Shown: positions 44,265-56,289 of the stretch, piece by piece
Layout: each line of letters starts with the position of its first letter
Numbering within the stretch: position 1 is the stretch's first letter
Source of the DNA: Hydra vulgaris
Lineage: Eukaryota; Cnidaria; Hydrozoa; Anthoathecata; Hydridae
Length of the DNA: 64,000 nucleotides
Direction: 5' to 3'
Assembly (NCBI RefSeq): GCF_038396675.1
Contig: NC_088921.1
Coordinates: forward strand, 65,232,001 to 65,296,000
Made by a program: the position numbers and the translations under genes
The notes under the pieces: generated by a model
Told to the model about the DNA's origin: nothing
Databases searched by the model: none
The model's input: the letters and a program-made list of their open reading frames with translations, nothing else

Positions 44265-44599
44265 ACTTAAGAACTTCAGTTCTTGGGGTGATGTGATAAT
44301 AGCTGATCGTTATGAACATAGGATCCAAAATCGAGAAAAAACGGAGTCGAGAAAAATCGAGAAAAAACTCCGTCGGAGTCGAGAAAAATTGAAGTCTCGA
44401 TAAAACTTTGTTATAAATTAAAAAATTTAACTATATAGTTGATAATTAAACATTGTTCTTATATTTATTTATTTTAATTTTATATATTTCGATTTATAAT
44501 TAATTATAAACTTTTAAAAAACTTATGTTTATATATTTCTTAGTACTTAGATATTTTTCTTATCACAATCTTTTAACGAACAAGTTATATCTAATAAAT

Positions 44600-44715
44600 G
44601 GCTTTCTAACCGGCATTGGTTAGGAAGAAGGCGTGAACTTTCAGATAATGCCCTTCCGCAGTGCTCTGTAATAAAGACTTCTTGGGGTACCTGTAGTAAA
44701 AACTAAAAAAAAAAT
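44600..44715 (+). mobile_element. SINE family S, copy 2 (3' part)
   Basis: Plus-strand ggaagaaggcgtgaacttt, cttccgcagtgctctgt and gacttcttggggtacct, followed by an A run at 44703-44715, match the bodies of copies 1 and 3. The tRNA-like head is missing. Inserted in the 3' flank of the hAT. Confidence 0.75.
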
Positions 44716-44728
44716 TTTAAAACAGTAT

Positions 44729-46517
44729 TTACTCTGAAGATCTTTTAAAATAATATTTTGAAAAGATGAAAACATCTATCATTTCATCAGAAAGCGAACT
44801 ACGAAACTTTGTGACAAATCTGAAAGCCGAGGAGAAAATTCTTTCTGCTTCCGAGGAAGTTGCTTCAATTCTGTGGATGACTTGGTCAAACTTCAAAACT
44901 GCTTCTGATTTCACACCAGTTACTTCGTATTCTTTTAACTGTTTGGTGAAGGTCTTGACATTTTTTTGGCTTTTTAGCTATTGATTGATTTTGATATAAA
45001 ACTTCTTGAATTTCGACAAAAAAAGATGTCGATTGTGATGGTTCTTCTTGTTTGCTTTTAGCGCAACCATCTGATTTTGTTTGGAGACGATTTTCTTTTG
45101 CTGCAAATAGTTGATTAAATAATTTTGCAGCGTAAACTTGAATATCTTTTTTAGAAGCGTAAAAAATTGTATGGTTTTTATTTAAAAAAAAATCGGGATT
45201 GTGCAAATAACGACTCAATGATACCAACATAATGTTTTTACGATTTTCGTATCTAGAGATTAACGCCTCTGCAAAATTAGAACTGATGTTAGTTTCTAGT
45301 TCCTTCAATTTCCTTACTAACGTTTCCATAACGATGTCTCCAAAATTGTTGTATTTGGTTTTTCCAAGCGAACTGCAGCGTCAGCAATGACTTCCAATAA
45401 GTCAGGCAGCGATTTTAAGAATCCAAGTCAATTTCATCTAACATGTATGAGCAGTTTAGTTCTTTGAGTGTTTCTTTTACAGCTTTTAAGCAATCCAAAA
45501 ATCTTTTGATCATCTGAAAAACACTGTTCCATCTATTGCGGTTGTCGAGCAACAGTCCATTGTCATGCGAAGATCCGTAAATTTTGTGTATAATAATACA
45601 CTTTTAAGAACTTCTTATCGAAACAATGAATATTTTAAAAACTTAATTAGTATTCGAAGTTTCTGTAATTTTTTTTCAATATTTTCTTCATATTCAATCT
45701 CATTCTCCAAATATTCAGTAAAAACTCTCCTTCAGTCTCTCCATCAGTTTCCGTTTCTGTTTCAATATCCGATTCAGTTTCTTTGTTCACAGTTTCGCAA
45801 CAATCTTTTTTAGCGTATATCAAATCACAAACACTCAAATGAATTGAATGATTCTGGCAGATTTGATGTGGAAACTTAAGTATGGTACCCAATTTCACCA
45901 TCCAGCTACAGCCATCCGTAGTTTTACCTGCAACATCTTCATCATCTATACCGAATTCTTTTAATTTTTGCATTATCAAAATGTTTAATGTTTCGGCAGA
46001 ACAAGGAGTTGGCAATTACCATTCCTAAACAATATGTTCGCTCGTGATGAACATTTAAATTGTAGTATCTTCTACCTCTATTGCTACACCATTCGTCACC
46101 TGTTAGTCCAAATTTTTCTCCTTTTGCTTTCAATGTAGCCAATTCAGCTACCATTAAACATTTGGCTTCAGCATGAAACATCCTAATTTTTTCTGAAAAT
46201 GTGAACGCTGACTTGGGCAAACTATGCCTATAATTTTCAAAAAGCATTTTAAGTGTTTCAGATTGAGTTATGGACCTAATCGAGTATCCATCAAGAGCTG
46301 TCACCTTGGCAAGAAGATAGTTTAACGACATCTTAGTCAAAACTGGTCTGGAACTGGATGGTTTTAAATCTATTTTCTCGCAACTTTTGACGTGACCAAT
46401 TAGGCCGTTTGTGCTGCTTCCTGGACAAGCGATTCTTTTATGGCATTTTTTGCAATCTCCGTATTTCTTATCATTTACCACAACTTTATCAAAGTATTTC
46501 CACGCTTTCGAAACCAT
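44729..46517 (-). pseudogene. hAT transposase
   Basis: ATG 46517: MVSKAWKYFDKVVVNDKKYG then CKKCHKRIACPG and GLIGHVKSC form a BED-type zinc finger. LTGDEWCSNRGRRYYNLNVH holds the first catalytic Asp. After a frameshift at about 45990, GKTTDGCSWMVKLGTILKFP holds the second. CQNHSIHLSVCDLIY follows, then an acidic insert. Further frames give a helical insertion region and the C-terminal hAT dimerisation domain IEATSSEAERIFSSAF, SSLSDEMIDVFIFSKYY ending at 44729. Usual hAT architecture is complete but at least four frame breaks kill it. Confidence 0.85.
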
Positions 46518-46711
46518 TTTTCTCTATAAAAGAAAAGTCATCAATTTGACTGTGATAGATATTTATTCTTAATTTTATTTTAATTGTGATAAGTGATCAC
46601 ATTTTAAGTTATTAATTAAGTTATTTATTTTAATAGGTAAGTATAATGAAACATTAATTATTATTATTTGTTATCAGTGATAACATTTTATTACATAATT
46701 TCGCCACAATG

Positions 46712-47210
46712 CACAGTGGGCCGAATATTAGACTTATGGTGGACAAAGTTATTGTGATCATACAATATACGACATTATTGTAAAAAAAATGTATTATATG
46801 TTTAAAACTTACCTCGTTGTTACCTCGACCAGTTTTTGTATATATTATAAATAATGATCTCGATTTGAATTTTTTTTTGTTAAGGTAAACTATTAAATAG
46901 TTAAAATACATTAACTAATATCACACACGCATAATATTTTAAAAGTTACTGTTTACAATCTTTGCTTAAAAATTAAAAAATTCTTGCTTTTTTGATAAAA
47001 AAAGATATTTTATTACGCATTACATTTTATTACACCACAACTGATTTTTGTGGATTTAAAAACTTCTATTATTAAAAAGATACTATTATACTCAAAAGAG
47101 TTTTGCAAAGAGTACAATGGAAAAGTACGAGAATGTTTTATTATATGGTTTTGAATAGAATAAGCTTTCTTTTTGAGGTTTTTTCAACCACCACCACTAT
47201 GCCCAATGTG
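46712..47210. mobile_element. Short CACAGTG-ended element (MITE of the 24034-26566 family)
   Basis: The left end CACAGTGGGCCGAATATTAG and the right end (reverse complement CACATTGGGCATAGTGG) share the first 10-11 bases with the element at 24034. It is 499 bp long with no coding capacity. Flanking pentamers are CAATG (left) and CATTA (right), only partly alike. It lies inside the hAT between its 5' end and the transposase start. Confidence 0.68.
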
Positions 47211-47659
47211 CATTACTAATTGCTTTGCGATGTAAATTAGTGTTGGTATTGAACAAAGAGAACACTTATATTTTGAAAACAACATGAACTATTGTAAAAA
47301 TAGCGTAGAAATAAAATAAGAATTTAATTATTTTACAAGTAAAAATTGATATTTTCTAAAAACCTCGTCGAAGTTCCGTTGAGGTTTCTCGATTTCTCTC
47401 GAACTCCGAAGCTCCGAAAAACCGAGAAAAATCCGACGAGACGGAGTTCCGAATGGATCCTTTGGTTATAAAACTTTATTGTTACATTTATAAAGTTCTT
47501 GTCATAATATTATTAAAGTTAATTGATGTAATTTATTAGTCAAGTCATAAGCTATTTTTGTATATAATTACGCCCTCGAGAATTTTTGTTTCTGTATAAA
47601 AGTTGTAAATAGAATTTAATAAAAAGAATCAAAAATAAAAGTAAAACAAAGTTGTCGTA

Positions 47660-48351
47660 TTAACATTTCTGTTTATAAATACTTTGGCTTGATACTCCAT
47701 CAAAACCAATCTTTCCATATAAAACTCCAAATATTTCGTTACCTTGACCACAATTAGGCATATCAATCATTTCAGTTATTCTACTCACAGTGTGATCTAA
47801 CTTGCTTTGAAGAGTACACTTTGCAGAAATTTCAGAAAAGTGTATATTCTCAGGATAGCATTTCAATTTTTCATCGAAAATATCGTGCAAGGTAGGATAA
47901 ATATGTACATTGTGTACAAGAGCTGAGTTTTTGATCACTTGATATTGTTTATCGCTAAGATCAGTGTTCATTTTTAACGCAAGAGCTTCCTCTACACTCA
48001 TATTAATGGAAAAGGTTTTATGCAAAATTTCCTAAACTTTTTCTAAACTCTCTAAAACATTAGAAATATTGTTTTTTTAAATAGATCTCTTTTAAAAAAG
48101 CCTCGAGGCTTTTTTTTTTCTCCAGCAGCATTTGCACTTTTTGCAAAAGCTAAACATAGAGCTTCATGATGTTCAGTGGCTAGTTCTTTTTTTTTTTTTT
48201 TTTTTTTGCTTCGCTCTTCAAGAACACTCCATTGTTTATGGGGCATCCCAGAACCAAAATGGCTATTTTTATTGTTCATAAGATTTCTTTGAAGCCAACG
48301 ATTTTCTTTTTGTATAAATGTATCATAAATTAAGATCATAATTTCGTCCAC
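47660..48351 (-). pseudogene. Decayed ORF of a repeated cnidarian family (CYPENI / SQSIYKQK)
   Basis: Minus strand: FGSGMPHKQWSVLEERSKKK, EALCLAFAKSANAAGEKKK and PRGFFKRDLFKK. A frameshift and a TAG at about 48030-48060 follow, then NMSVEEALALKMNTDLSDKQ, YQVIKNSALVHN, KCYPENIHFSEISAKC, LDHTVSRI and DGVSSQSIYKQKC. I recall this arrangement from a very large gene-like repeat family in Hydra and aphids, probably part of a DNA transposon; I do not know its function. It is truncated at the LTR boundary on its C-terminal side. Confidence 0.6.
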
Positions 48352-48360
48352 ATTGTTTTA

Positions 48361-51300
48361 GTTTTTTCTTCATCTTTGAAATAAATATATAACTAAAGCA
48401 ACCTTTACTTTATTTAAGTTTTCTTTGCGAATTTCTTAAGTATTTTTTATTTCATTAAGTAAATCCTTCCATAATCTTAATTTATCCACTCCTAATTCAA
48501 GTATATTTGGGATATAATCTAATCTTTCCATTGTTATTATTTTTAAGAACCATCAATATAATAAAACTAATATATCAGAAACATTTAAATTGCATTATTT
48601 ATTTTTTTACTTTACACTGTTTAAAATTATATTTTGTTATGGCTTTAGCAATTGTCACATTGTTACATCCTGTAAAAACACTATATTACTAAGTTAACTT
48701 AATATTACAGGAAATAATAAAGTTGTTCAGTTAAGCTTTTTCAAACATACTTTTCGAATAATAAATCGTTCTTTAAAATTGTCAATAAATATTTTAACAA
48801 ACTTTTAAATAATATATAATGACAAAAGCACGTTTTTTAAAACTTTATTTAATAATTATGATTTAAAAACTATATTAGAGCAAGTAATACAAGCAAAAAA
48901 TAAAAATTTAAGTTTTCCCGCCATTTTTATTTGTTTTGATTATAACAAGATACTTTTTAAAAATGGCGGAAAACAAGGTTTTTAAGTGTTTAACAACATT
49001 TGTATTTCTTTAATAACTTCCAATACCGCAGGAGACCGCAGTAATTCCATTATATTTTAAAAGTGGAAATGTTAATTAACTAGGAACAATATATATATAT
49101 TTTTGGAACTCGGTGGAACATTTTTTCAGCTGACACATAAACCAAAAAAATACGATTACTTGCTGCTTTTTTTTAAAAAAAGTCTTTAAACTTAAACAAA
49201 AAAATCAGACTTTTTCTTTTTAGTAAATTTGAAATATAAAGATCCAAAAGATTAACTTCAAAATAAATGTACACTTTTATTTAAATTAAAACTACTCTAT
49301 TTTAGTTAAATAAAAATCTCATATTTTTCAGATTTCTTTGAAAATAATATCAAATTTTTTCACTTAACATACAAAATAAAAGTTTTATTAAAAAATTATT
49401 TATACTTTTGAAATAAAAAATTATTGCAATTTAATATTATTTAAAAAAGAGCACTTAATTTATAGAAAAACTGTGAGGGGTTTATTACCGTTTTGTTGTT
49501 GTTTTAAGTCACTGTGCGGCGTACCGCAAAGTTTAGTTCAAATTTTTTATTTTTTGCATGCAGTCCCGTGTTATGCCTAGTGAAATACCTAGCCGCAAAC
49601 AGTAATTGATATATTTTTGGTTAAAATGTTCAAAAAATGGCCGGATGAGCACTTAAATCATTAAAAAAGATAATTAAAAAGTAACACAAAATAAACTTTC
49701 TACATGTGTGTTTTTAATACGTTTTAAAGATACGATACTTGTGTGATAAGAGTAACTATATCAAAACGAATAATTTTAAGATTAGGATTAAATTGTATCG
49801 AAGGCGCCGAAACTGAAGTGATGGTTGATTTAATCTTTTTAGTCTTTTCGCAGTATTAAAGATGCCTCAAGCCTTGTTGGAAGTGAAGATGTTGAAAAGA
49901 AAAAGTTTTATTATTTATTTTATTATATTTTTGAATTTTTTTTATCGTTCCAAATTTAACAATCGTGTGCTTTAAATAAGAAAACCAAAAAAAAAGTCAT
50001 TTCTCATAAAAAAAATTAATTAAATTTTAGTTGACCCAAGACGGGTTTATCGTAAAAATTGAAAAATATTTTTAAAAAATCCCAAGTTATCACAATATTT
50101 TAACAATATGTAGTTTTAATCCGCTTGACTCATATATTTATTTAAGAAAGAAATAGATATATAACTTGTATTCTTTTTAATTAAAGATGAAAACTGCGAT
50201 AGCAAAAATTCACAAATATATTAAAGTGAGCTTTCTCATATTTTCATGTGAAAATCGATTGTTTTGTTCAAAACACATGACGTCATGCTGGATTTTACAC
50301 TTCGTAAAGCAGCTGTTTACACTTCGTAAAGCAGGTTTTCGTCATAACAGTCGATATGCAGAGTTAAAAAAAAAGGGGGTGCGTCACTATCAAGTATTTT
50401 TTGAAAAAAATTACGAGCTTGAGGTACGAATTTCACGAACGAGTTAAAGTGCTTGCTTAAGGTGCATATTTGGGGTGCGTGTAATAATTTATAATTTTTT
50501 TAAACGAATTTTTATGCGAATTTAAATTCAAAAACATTTCAAAAATTACGTTTCTCAAGATTGAATTTTGTTTACTGGGAGAAGAATGCTTGTTGGCAGA
50601 GTCAGTTTTGCTATTAAAACTTTTATAATTAAAAGTTTTTCAATGTTGACAACCCAAACCTTATGCTTCGACATTATAAACACATTTTTAATGTTGACAA
50701 CCCAAACCTTAGGTTTCGACATTATAAACACATTTTTGGCAGTTTTATTTTTAGTAACAAAAAATTGTTTTTCATTGCTATTACATTTTTAAAAAGTTAT
50801 TTGAAATATTAAGTGATAATATATTTTTTTAAATATTCGAAAAAAAAGGTTCAGTTGAAAAGAAAGTTAAACGTGAGTTTTTCAATGCAAAAACTATTAA
50901 CCATATTTATTTATATTAATTTTATTTTTCGTTATTGTTTCTTATTTTTCAATTGTTTTTTATATTTGGAAATTTACAAATAAAAGCAAGGACCAAAAAA
51001 TTGAAAAAATTATGCGTTCAAAATCGAATTTTCGAGGATATTGAGATTGAATTATTTTTAACAAAACATTTTAGAAAAAAAAATTTAAAAAGTTTTAAAA
51101 TATTTATTAGTTTATGTAAAGTTGTTCAAATAAATAAAACAAACAAGAAAACGATTAAACACCTCAAAAGTAGCAGAAACCAACATTAATGCAATGTTGG
51201 GTTTATTATTCTACTACTATCAGCTAGGTAACAACTGATACCAAGTTCACCAAGTAATAAACCTTGCACTGTATAAAAGTAATGAAAAAAAGTCTTTAAT

Positions 51301-52508
51301 ATGCTTTTTCATACTTAATATTGTACATTCTAAAATCCAGTGCAATGTCTCTCCACTTTCTCTATGCTATCTTTCTAACTCGATTACTTCTAACTTTCAC
51401 GCTTATTTACTTCGTTTTTCCTCAAACTCACTTACCCTTGATCTGTCAAAGCGGGAAAGGATGGTCTTTAGCTCCTTGGTATGTGGCCTCTATATATGGC
51501 AATTAGCCGGAGGAGGATAAACCACAATGCCAACAATAATTCCTACATCGCAATAAAAGTAATACAATACTCAAAATAAACCTAAATAAAATTGTCTAAA
51601 ACTACAAATAAACGAGATAAAGATTTATGTGCAATGATTAACATAGTATATAATCTTTTGATATTAGTAGCTTGTTCTTTTATAAAGAAAAATTTACAGA
51701 TCTTTTAAAAAAAGTTTATCAAATAGCTTAACGAGTAGAATAAATACTCAACTAATATATGATTATAACTATATAATAAATAAAACTGTCGTTCAATGAA
51801 TATTTTATAACCCTTGTTGTTAGTAAGTCCCCCTTTATTTTATGATTGATATTAATTGTTTTATCTCAAAACGATTCGTTTTTCAAAATTTAGTTTTAGA
51901 AAAAAAAAAGACAGGCAGACACAAGCAAAAAAAGTTTTTTGCTAAGATGAAATTCATATCCTCGTGTCAAAATTTGCAAAGCTGTTAGTTAACGATGAGT
52001 TTTTTTTTCCGAACTTGTTGGTAAACAATTTTTATAAATGTTTTTTACAAAGGTGTTAACTATTTTAGTATTACGCAAACAACTAAACTTTTAATATTAC
52101 CGCCGTATATTGCAACAAGCTACCGCCATACATAACATTTGTGCATTATTTGCAGTAAAGGCAGTAACTCTTGGTATGCAACACATAAACATAATGAATT
52201 ATAGTTACAAGTTAAAATTTTAGTTACAAATCAAAATTAAAGAACTTCAACAATATTAGTAATACTTTATTTCTTTTTCGAGAGTAAAAATATTTTTTTG
52301 TTTAGTAATATATACTATTATAAGTCATTTATTCGTAGTAGAAAAAGTATACAAAAAGTTTTTTTCAAGTGAAATTTGAAAAGAACCTATAACTTTATTT
52401 TGTAGGCTATGTAGCTTCGAAAATTAAATATTAATTTACATTAATATTATCTAAATATTAACTTACATTAATAAATAAATTTTCACATTATATACTTTTT
52501 ATTTATTA
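48361..52508. other. Long intergenic stretch
   Basis: No gene recognised over 4 kb. Structures seen are a 48-bp tandem duplication at 50642-50737 (unit aatgttgacaacccaaacct...), a short tandem duplication acacttcgtaaagcag at about 50298-50334, and the gtacgccgcacagtga phrase (reverse complement) at about 49514. Confidence 0.45.
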
Positions 52509-52557
52509 CACACACACGCGCGCGCGCACACACACACACGCATCCACACACACGCAC
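52509..52557. repeat. (CA)n(CG)n alternating purine-pyrimidine tract
   Basis: cacacacacgcgcgcgcgca then more CA with a few interruptions. This is Z-DNA-type sequence, 80 bp upstream of the 52638 exon. Confidence 0.9.
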
Positions 52558-52637
52558 ATATTTTTTGTAGTTTGTATTATAATTTTTACTTATGACTTAA
52601 AAAGTTTTTTATTTAGAAAAAAATAGAATATAGTAAT

Positions 52638-52811
52638 ATGAATACGTTTCGGTTGATTTCTTTGCTGATCTTTATAAGTGTACAAGTAATGTTGGTTCAC
52701 ACCTTTTTAACAGGAGCAAAGTCAGGTGCATGGAAAGGAAAAAAAGAAGTTCAATGGATGAAACTTGAGAAAAATAACTTTGTTAAACGAGACTTTCATA
52801 AAGCAAATAAG
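52638..52811 (+). CDS. Putative first exon of a small secreted protein
   Basis: ATG 52638 opens MNTFRLISLLIFISVQVMLV followed by HTFLTGAKSG, a good signal peptide (basic n-region, 14-residue hydrophobic core, possible cleavage after TG or AKS). A charged segment (WKGKKEVQWMKLEKNNFVKR) follows. The frame meets a donor AAG|GTAATA at 52812 in phase 0 after 58 codons. A pyrimidine-rich acceptor (gttttttatttag, AG at 52615-52616) lies 21 nt before the ATG. In a spliced-leader-using animal such as Hydra that could be a trans-splice site. I found no convincing next exon. It could be chance. Confidence 0.4.
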
Positions 52812-53810
52812 GTAATATTTTTGTTTGAAATAATAAGTAATCTCTTTTTTTGAACAGTAATTTACAATTATCTTGTTTTTTTTAGCTAATATAATAAACA
52901 ACAACAACAACTATAAACATGTGCCTTGTGGAAATATCTCATAAAAACCACAGTTGGTTAAAAGTGACCTTTCTTAACCAAACCTATAAATAATGTTGAA
53001 TAACGTTGAATACTAGATAAAAATAGATAATAATAAAAAACAAAAATAAAACCTTCCAAGATGGTTTTAACTTCTTTTTTAAAAAACGATTTATCATATC
53101 AAAAAAATACAACCTACAAAAGAAATATCATTAGTTTTTAAAAAAATTCTATACATGATTTTTTTCTATTTGTAACAAGGACAAAGATAAAATAATAAAT
53201 AAAACTTTTGCAATAATCCATTCATTTAATAATCAATATTAACTCAAGATGGAAGACATGATGTCTTCCATCTGAAGTTGATGCCATTTTTAAACGCGCA
53301 AATATAAGAGCCAAATGTAAAGGCAATGAAGTTGAATTTTCTTTTATTTAATTCCTTTCATTTATAATATTTTTACGAAAAATCTTTTAAACTTTGGCTG
53401 TCGCTTGAACTTCTTCAGAAAACGTATCTAATAAAAATTAATTTAATGACGCCATAACTTTAAATCGAGTTAAACTGAGTTAATAATTAATATAGTTAAT
53501 AATAGTTAATAAATTGTGATAAATAAAAATGGTTAATAAATTGATTTAAAGGGAACATAGGTATTAACATAGGTTAACATAGTAATATGTTAACATAGGT
53601 TATATATTACGTTTTCAGGGTAAATATTCTGAACTGAGCTTTTCTTACATTAAAAATAAATAAAAATATTTTAAATTTATTACAATTAAACGCAATTAAA
53701 ATTTAATTCAGCTCTAATATTTAATGATATATCATTATATCATAATATTTTATCATAATATTTTATCATAATATTTTATTATAATATTTTATCATAGTAT
53801 TTAATGATGT
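52812..53810. other. Intergenic or intronic sequence with palindrome
   Basis: A perfect 13-bp hairpin AGATGGAAGACAT-g-ATGTCTTCCATCT lies at 53247-53273. At 53540-53600 there are short aacataggtta repeats. Nothing else was recognised. Confidence 0.5.
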
Positions 53811-53818
53811 ATCATAAT

Positions 53819-54832
53819 TAGTGAACGGAAACTTTCGGCTTCGGCCGAAATTTCGGCCGAAACCGAAACCGAAATTTCTGCTTCAACAATTTTTTTACTT
53901 TTCCTGTTTCGGCCGAAACTTCGGTTCAAACCGCAACCGAAATGAACCGAAACTTTTATAAGATTTTTTTTAAATTTTAATTTAGAGTGGGATCATGACG
54001 ATTTCCTAATTGTAATCGTTTGTTAGTAAATAAATTTTTAATTATAACAATTGTAGAAATTTTAATTGGAATCACGTTACATAATAGTTTTAAGTTACTA
54101 ATCTCAAATCATCACATTTAAGAAGTTGTTTACTCTAAAAAATCTCCTAACTGAAAAAGCAATACTCATAACTACCGGCAGTCCTGAAAATATACCAACT
54201 TCAGATCAAGTTGAGTCTATTAAAATTTAAAAAAAAACAATACCCTTATTTGACACCAGAACAAAACGGCAGAGGGCTGAAGTGTTGCAATTTGCAATGC
54301 CTGGCTGGGTTGATAATATCTCAAAAATTGATTCAAACTTCGAAGAAGGTCTGAAGTTTCATAGATTTATATTAGAAAACACCATTAAAAGCAAAGTTTG
54401 GTTTGGCAAAAGTAGCAAAGAGATTCTTTAGACCTCCACCAACATCTACCGAAGTAAAAAGGTTGTTTTTAACTGCTGGAGACATTCTTTCAAATGAAAG
54501 AAACAAACTTTTGCCAGAAAACAGGAAAAAAAATGTATTCCACAGAGAAACTTACTTTAATTAATAATTTTAATTATTGAAATGTCTTAAAATATTATAA
54601 ATTTAAACTATGTTTCATGGTGATTGCTTAGATATATGTAAAATAGCTTTTTTTGCTTTAATTCGGTGATCATAAAAGGTTAAGGATTTTAAACATTCTT
54701 TTCCAAATTTCGGCCGAAATTTCGGTTTCGGTTTCGGCCAAAATTTCGGTTTCGGTTTCGGCTACGGCTTCACTGAACCGAAATTTCGGTACTTTCGGTT
54801 TCGGCTCAAATTTCGGTTTCGGTCGATCACTA
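53819..54832 (+). mobile_element. hAT relic with GGCCGAAA-rich ends and 8-bp target duplication
   Basis: The ends are TAGTGAACGGAAACTTTCGG and, reverse complement, TAGTGATCGACCGAAACCGA. Flanks are ATCATAAT (53811-53818) and ATCATAAC (54833-54840), an 8-bp duplication with one change. Both ends carry dense CCGAAA/TTTCGG words, many palindromic (TTTCGGCCGAAA). The interior keeps a piece of transposase: LAKVAKRFFRPPPTSTEVKR with LFLTAGDILSNERNKLLPEN, the hAT C-terminal dimerisation domain (normally TPPPTSTDVERLFS.AG). About 1 kb long, internally deleted. Confidence 0.88.
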
Positions 54833-55228
54833 ATCATAACCATGTTTTGGTATAAACTCTTTATCGTTCAACAAAGATCAAACATTAAATAACTGAAACA
54901 ATTATTTCAAACATTTTATTATATTTCTAAACAGTCTTATGTTTAAAATCTTTTATTTTTTTGTAAAATTATTCATAAATTATTTATGTAAACATATATA
55001 ATTTATGAATAATTATTGATAATAAAAACAACTTTTTTAAACATAGAATCAACAATTTTTACATTTTTATATACAATCTGACTTTCTATTGAAATCACTC
55101 ATTAGAGCTACGATAATAGTTTGAGGCAAACGTAAAAACTGTGTAAATAAATCGGCTGGTAAAAGAGTTGAATGAACAAACAGGTGCTAAAGACCATAAA
55201 TTTTTCTGTTTGCGAGACTAAACTATAA

Positions 55229-55284
55229 CAACAACAACAACAGCAACAACAACAACAACAAAAACAACAACAACAACAATAACA
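55229..55284. repeat. (CAA)n microsatellite
   Basis: Trinucleotide run with a few interruptions (cag, aaa, taa). Confidence 0.95.
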
Positions 55285-55349
55285 AGCTATTTATTTTCCA
55301 TTAATAAACATTTTTAAAATAGTTATGAAAAAAAAACAATTTATTCAGA

Positions 55350-55391
55350 ACCTATATAAGTGGAGTCTTACCAGCTCCACTTATATAGAAT
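55350..55391. repeat. Hairpin
   Basis: CTATATAAGTGGAG, loop tcttaccag, then its exact complement. Confidence 0.85.
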
Positions 55392-56054
55392 CTGAGCTCC
55401 AGAAGCCAATCAATTCTGAGACACTTAAATAGAAGACAATTCTTTTTGGAATTTTGAATGTGACTCTTTTGTAGGCTTTTAGGAATTCAGCTTTTCTAGG
55501 TAACTTATTATAAAGTTCTCTCGATATCAATTTTAATTATTTATAAAACTTTTCATTACCTATTCCGTCCTCATAGCTAAAGTTTTTTTTTAACATTAAA
55601 TTGAATCACTTTATCTATAATATTCAAACAAACCGTCAAAATAATCCGTCAAATGTCAATGCCTACCTTTCGAATGTACTCTTTTGACAATTTTCTCTCC
55701 TTTATTACTGTCTCAACAAGTCCAATGTTTTCACAATAAACCAATTGTCTGGAGTCTTTTTCAAATATTATTTCAGTAACTTCAAAATAGTCATTTAAAA
55801 ATCTATCTACTTTACTAATTTTATTTTTACATTGATTTCAAATAAGTCTCTTCCCATCCAGCTTCTAAATATGCTAAAAACTTTGGCTCCCTGTCTAACG
55901 ATTGTTCCCTCAAAAATGGAACCCCACAAAGTACAATGCCTTATAAGTACATGGTAAAATGATAACATATGACTTTGTTTATGGAAACTAGACAATATGT
56001 AATTACAAAAAAAAAAATTAATCAAAAATAATTTTTCTTTATTTATACAAATGA

Positions 56055-56220
56055 GCTCAAAAAAAGTAGATGTACGAAAAAAAAGTAGATTTACGAAAAA
56101 AAAAAGTAGATTTACGAAAAAAAAGTAGATGTAACAAAAAAAAGTAGATGTAACAAAAAAAGTAGATGTAACAAAAATAAAGTAGATGTACGAAAAAAAA
56201 GTGAATGTAAGAAAAAAAAT
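56055..56220. repeat. 18-20-bp tandem repeat, about eight copies
   Basis: AAAAAAAGTAGATGTAACA with variants (tttacga, gtacga). The phenylalanine-rich minus-strand ORF here is an artefact of this repeat. Confidence 0.9.
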
Positions 56221-56289
56221 CCTAATGTAACCATTGGAAAAATAACTAAAAAATTCAAAATTTTGATCACACTTACTCATAAATTGTTA

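Larger units (their letters stand above)
44317..47464 (-). mobile_element. hAT transposon with 8-bp target duplication
   Basis: The ends are CATAGGATCCAAAATCGA and, reverse complement, CAAAGGATCCATTCGGA. Flanks are GTTATGAA (44309-44316) and GTTATAAA (47465-47472), an 8-bp duplication with one change, as expected for hAT. Both subterminal regions are dense in cgagaaaaa/ggagtcgag words, which are likely transposase-binding sites. It contains a SINE at its 3' side and a CACAGTG-ended element at its 5' side. Confidence 0.88.
44289..47655 (+). mobile_element. 3' LTR, split by a hAT insertion
   Basis: A short purine-rich tract (cttgggg) ends at 44288 and the LTR begins TGATGTGATA. It is interrupted at 44317 by a hAT element and resumes after 47464. 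It carries a TATAAAAG box (47595-47602), AATAAA (47618-47623) and ends about ...taaca at 47655. Without the insertion it would be about 220 bp. The matching 5' LTR was not found upstream of gag. Confidence 0.6.

Noticed and set aside
44317..44400. hAT ends as a satellite array
   Set aside because: The 8-bp target duplication and matched CA(T/A)AGGATCCA ends show they are transposon termini.
55807..56280. Phenylalanine-rich 157-codon membrane-protein-like ORF
   Set aside because: It is produced by the 18-20-bp tandem repeat at 56055-56220.
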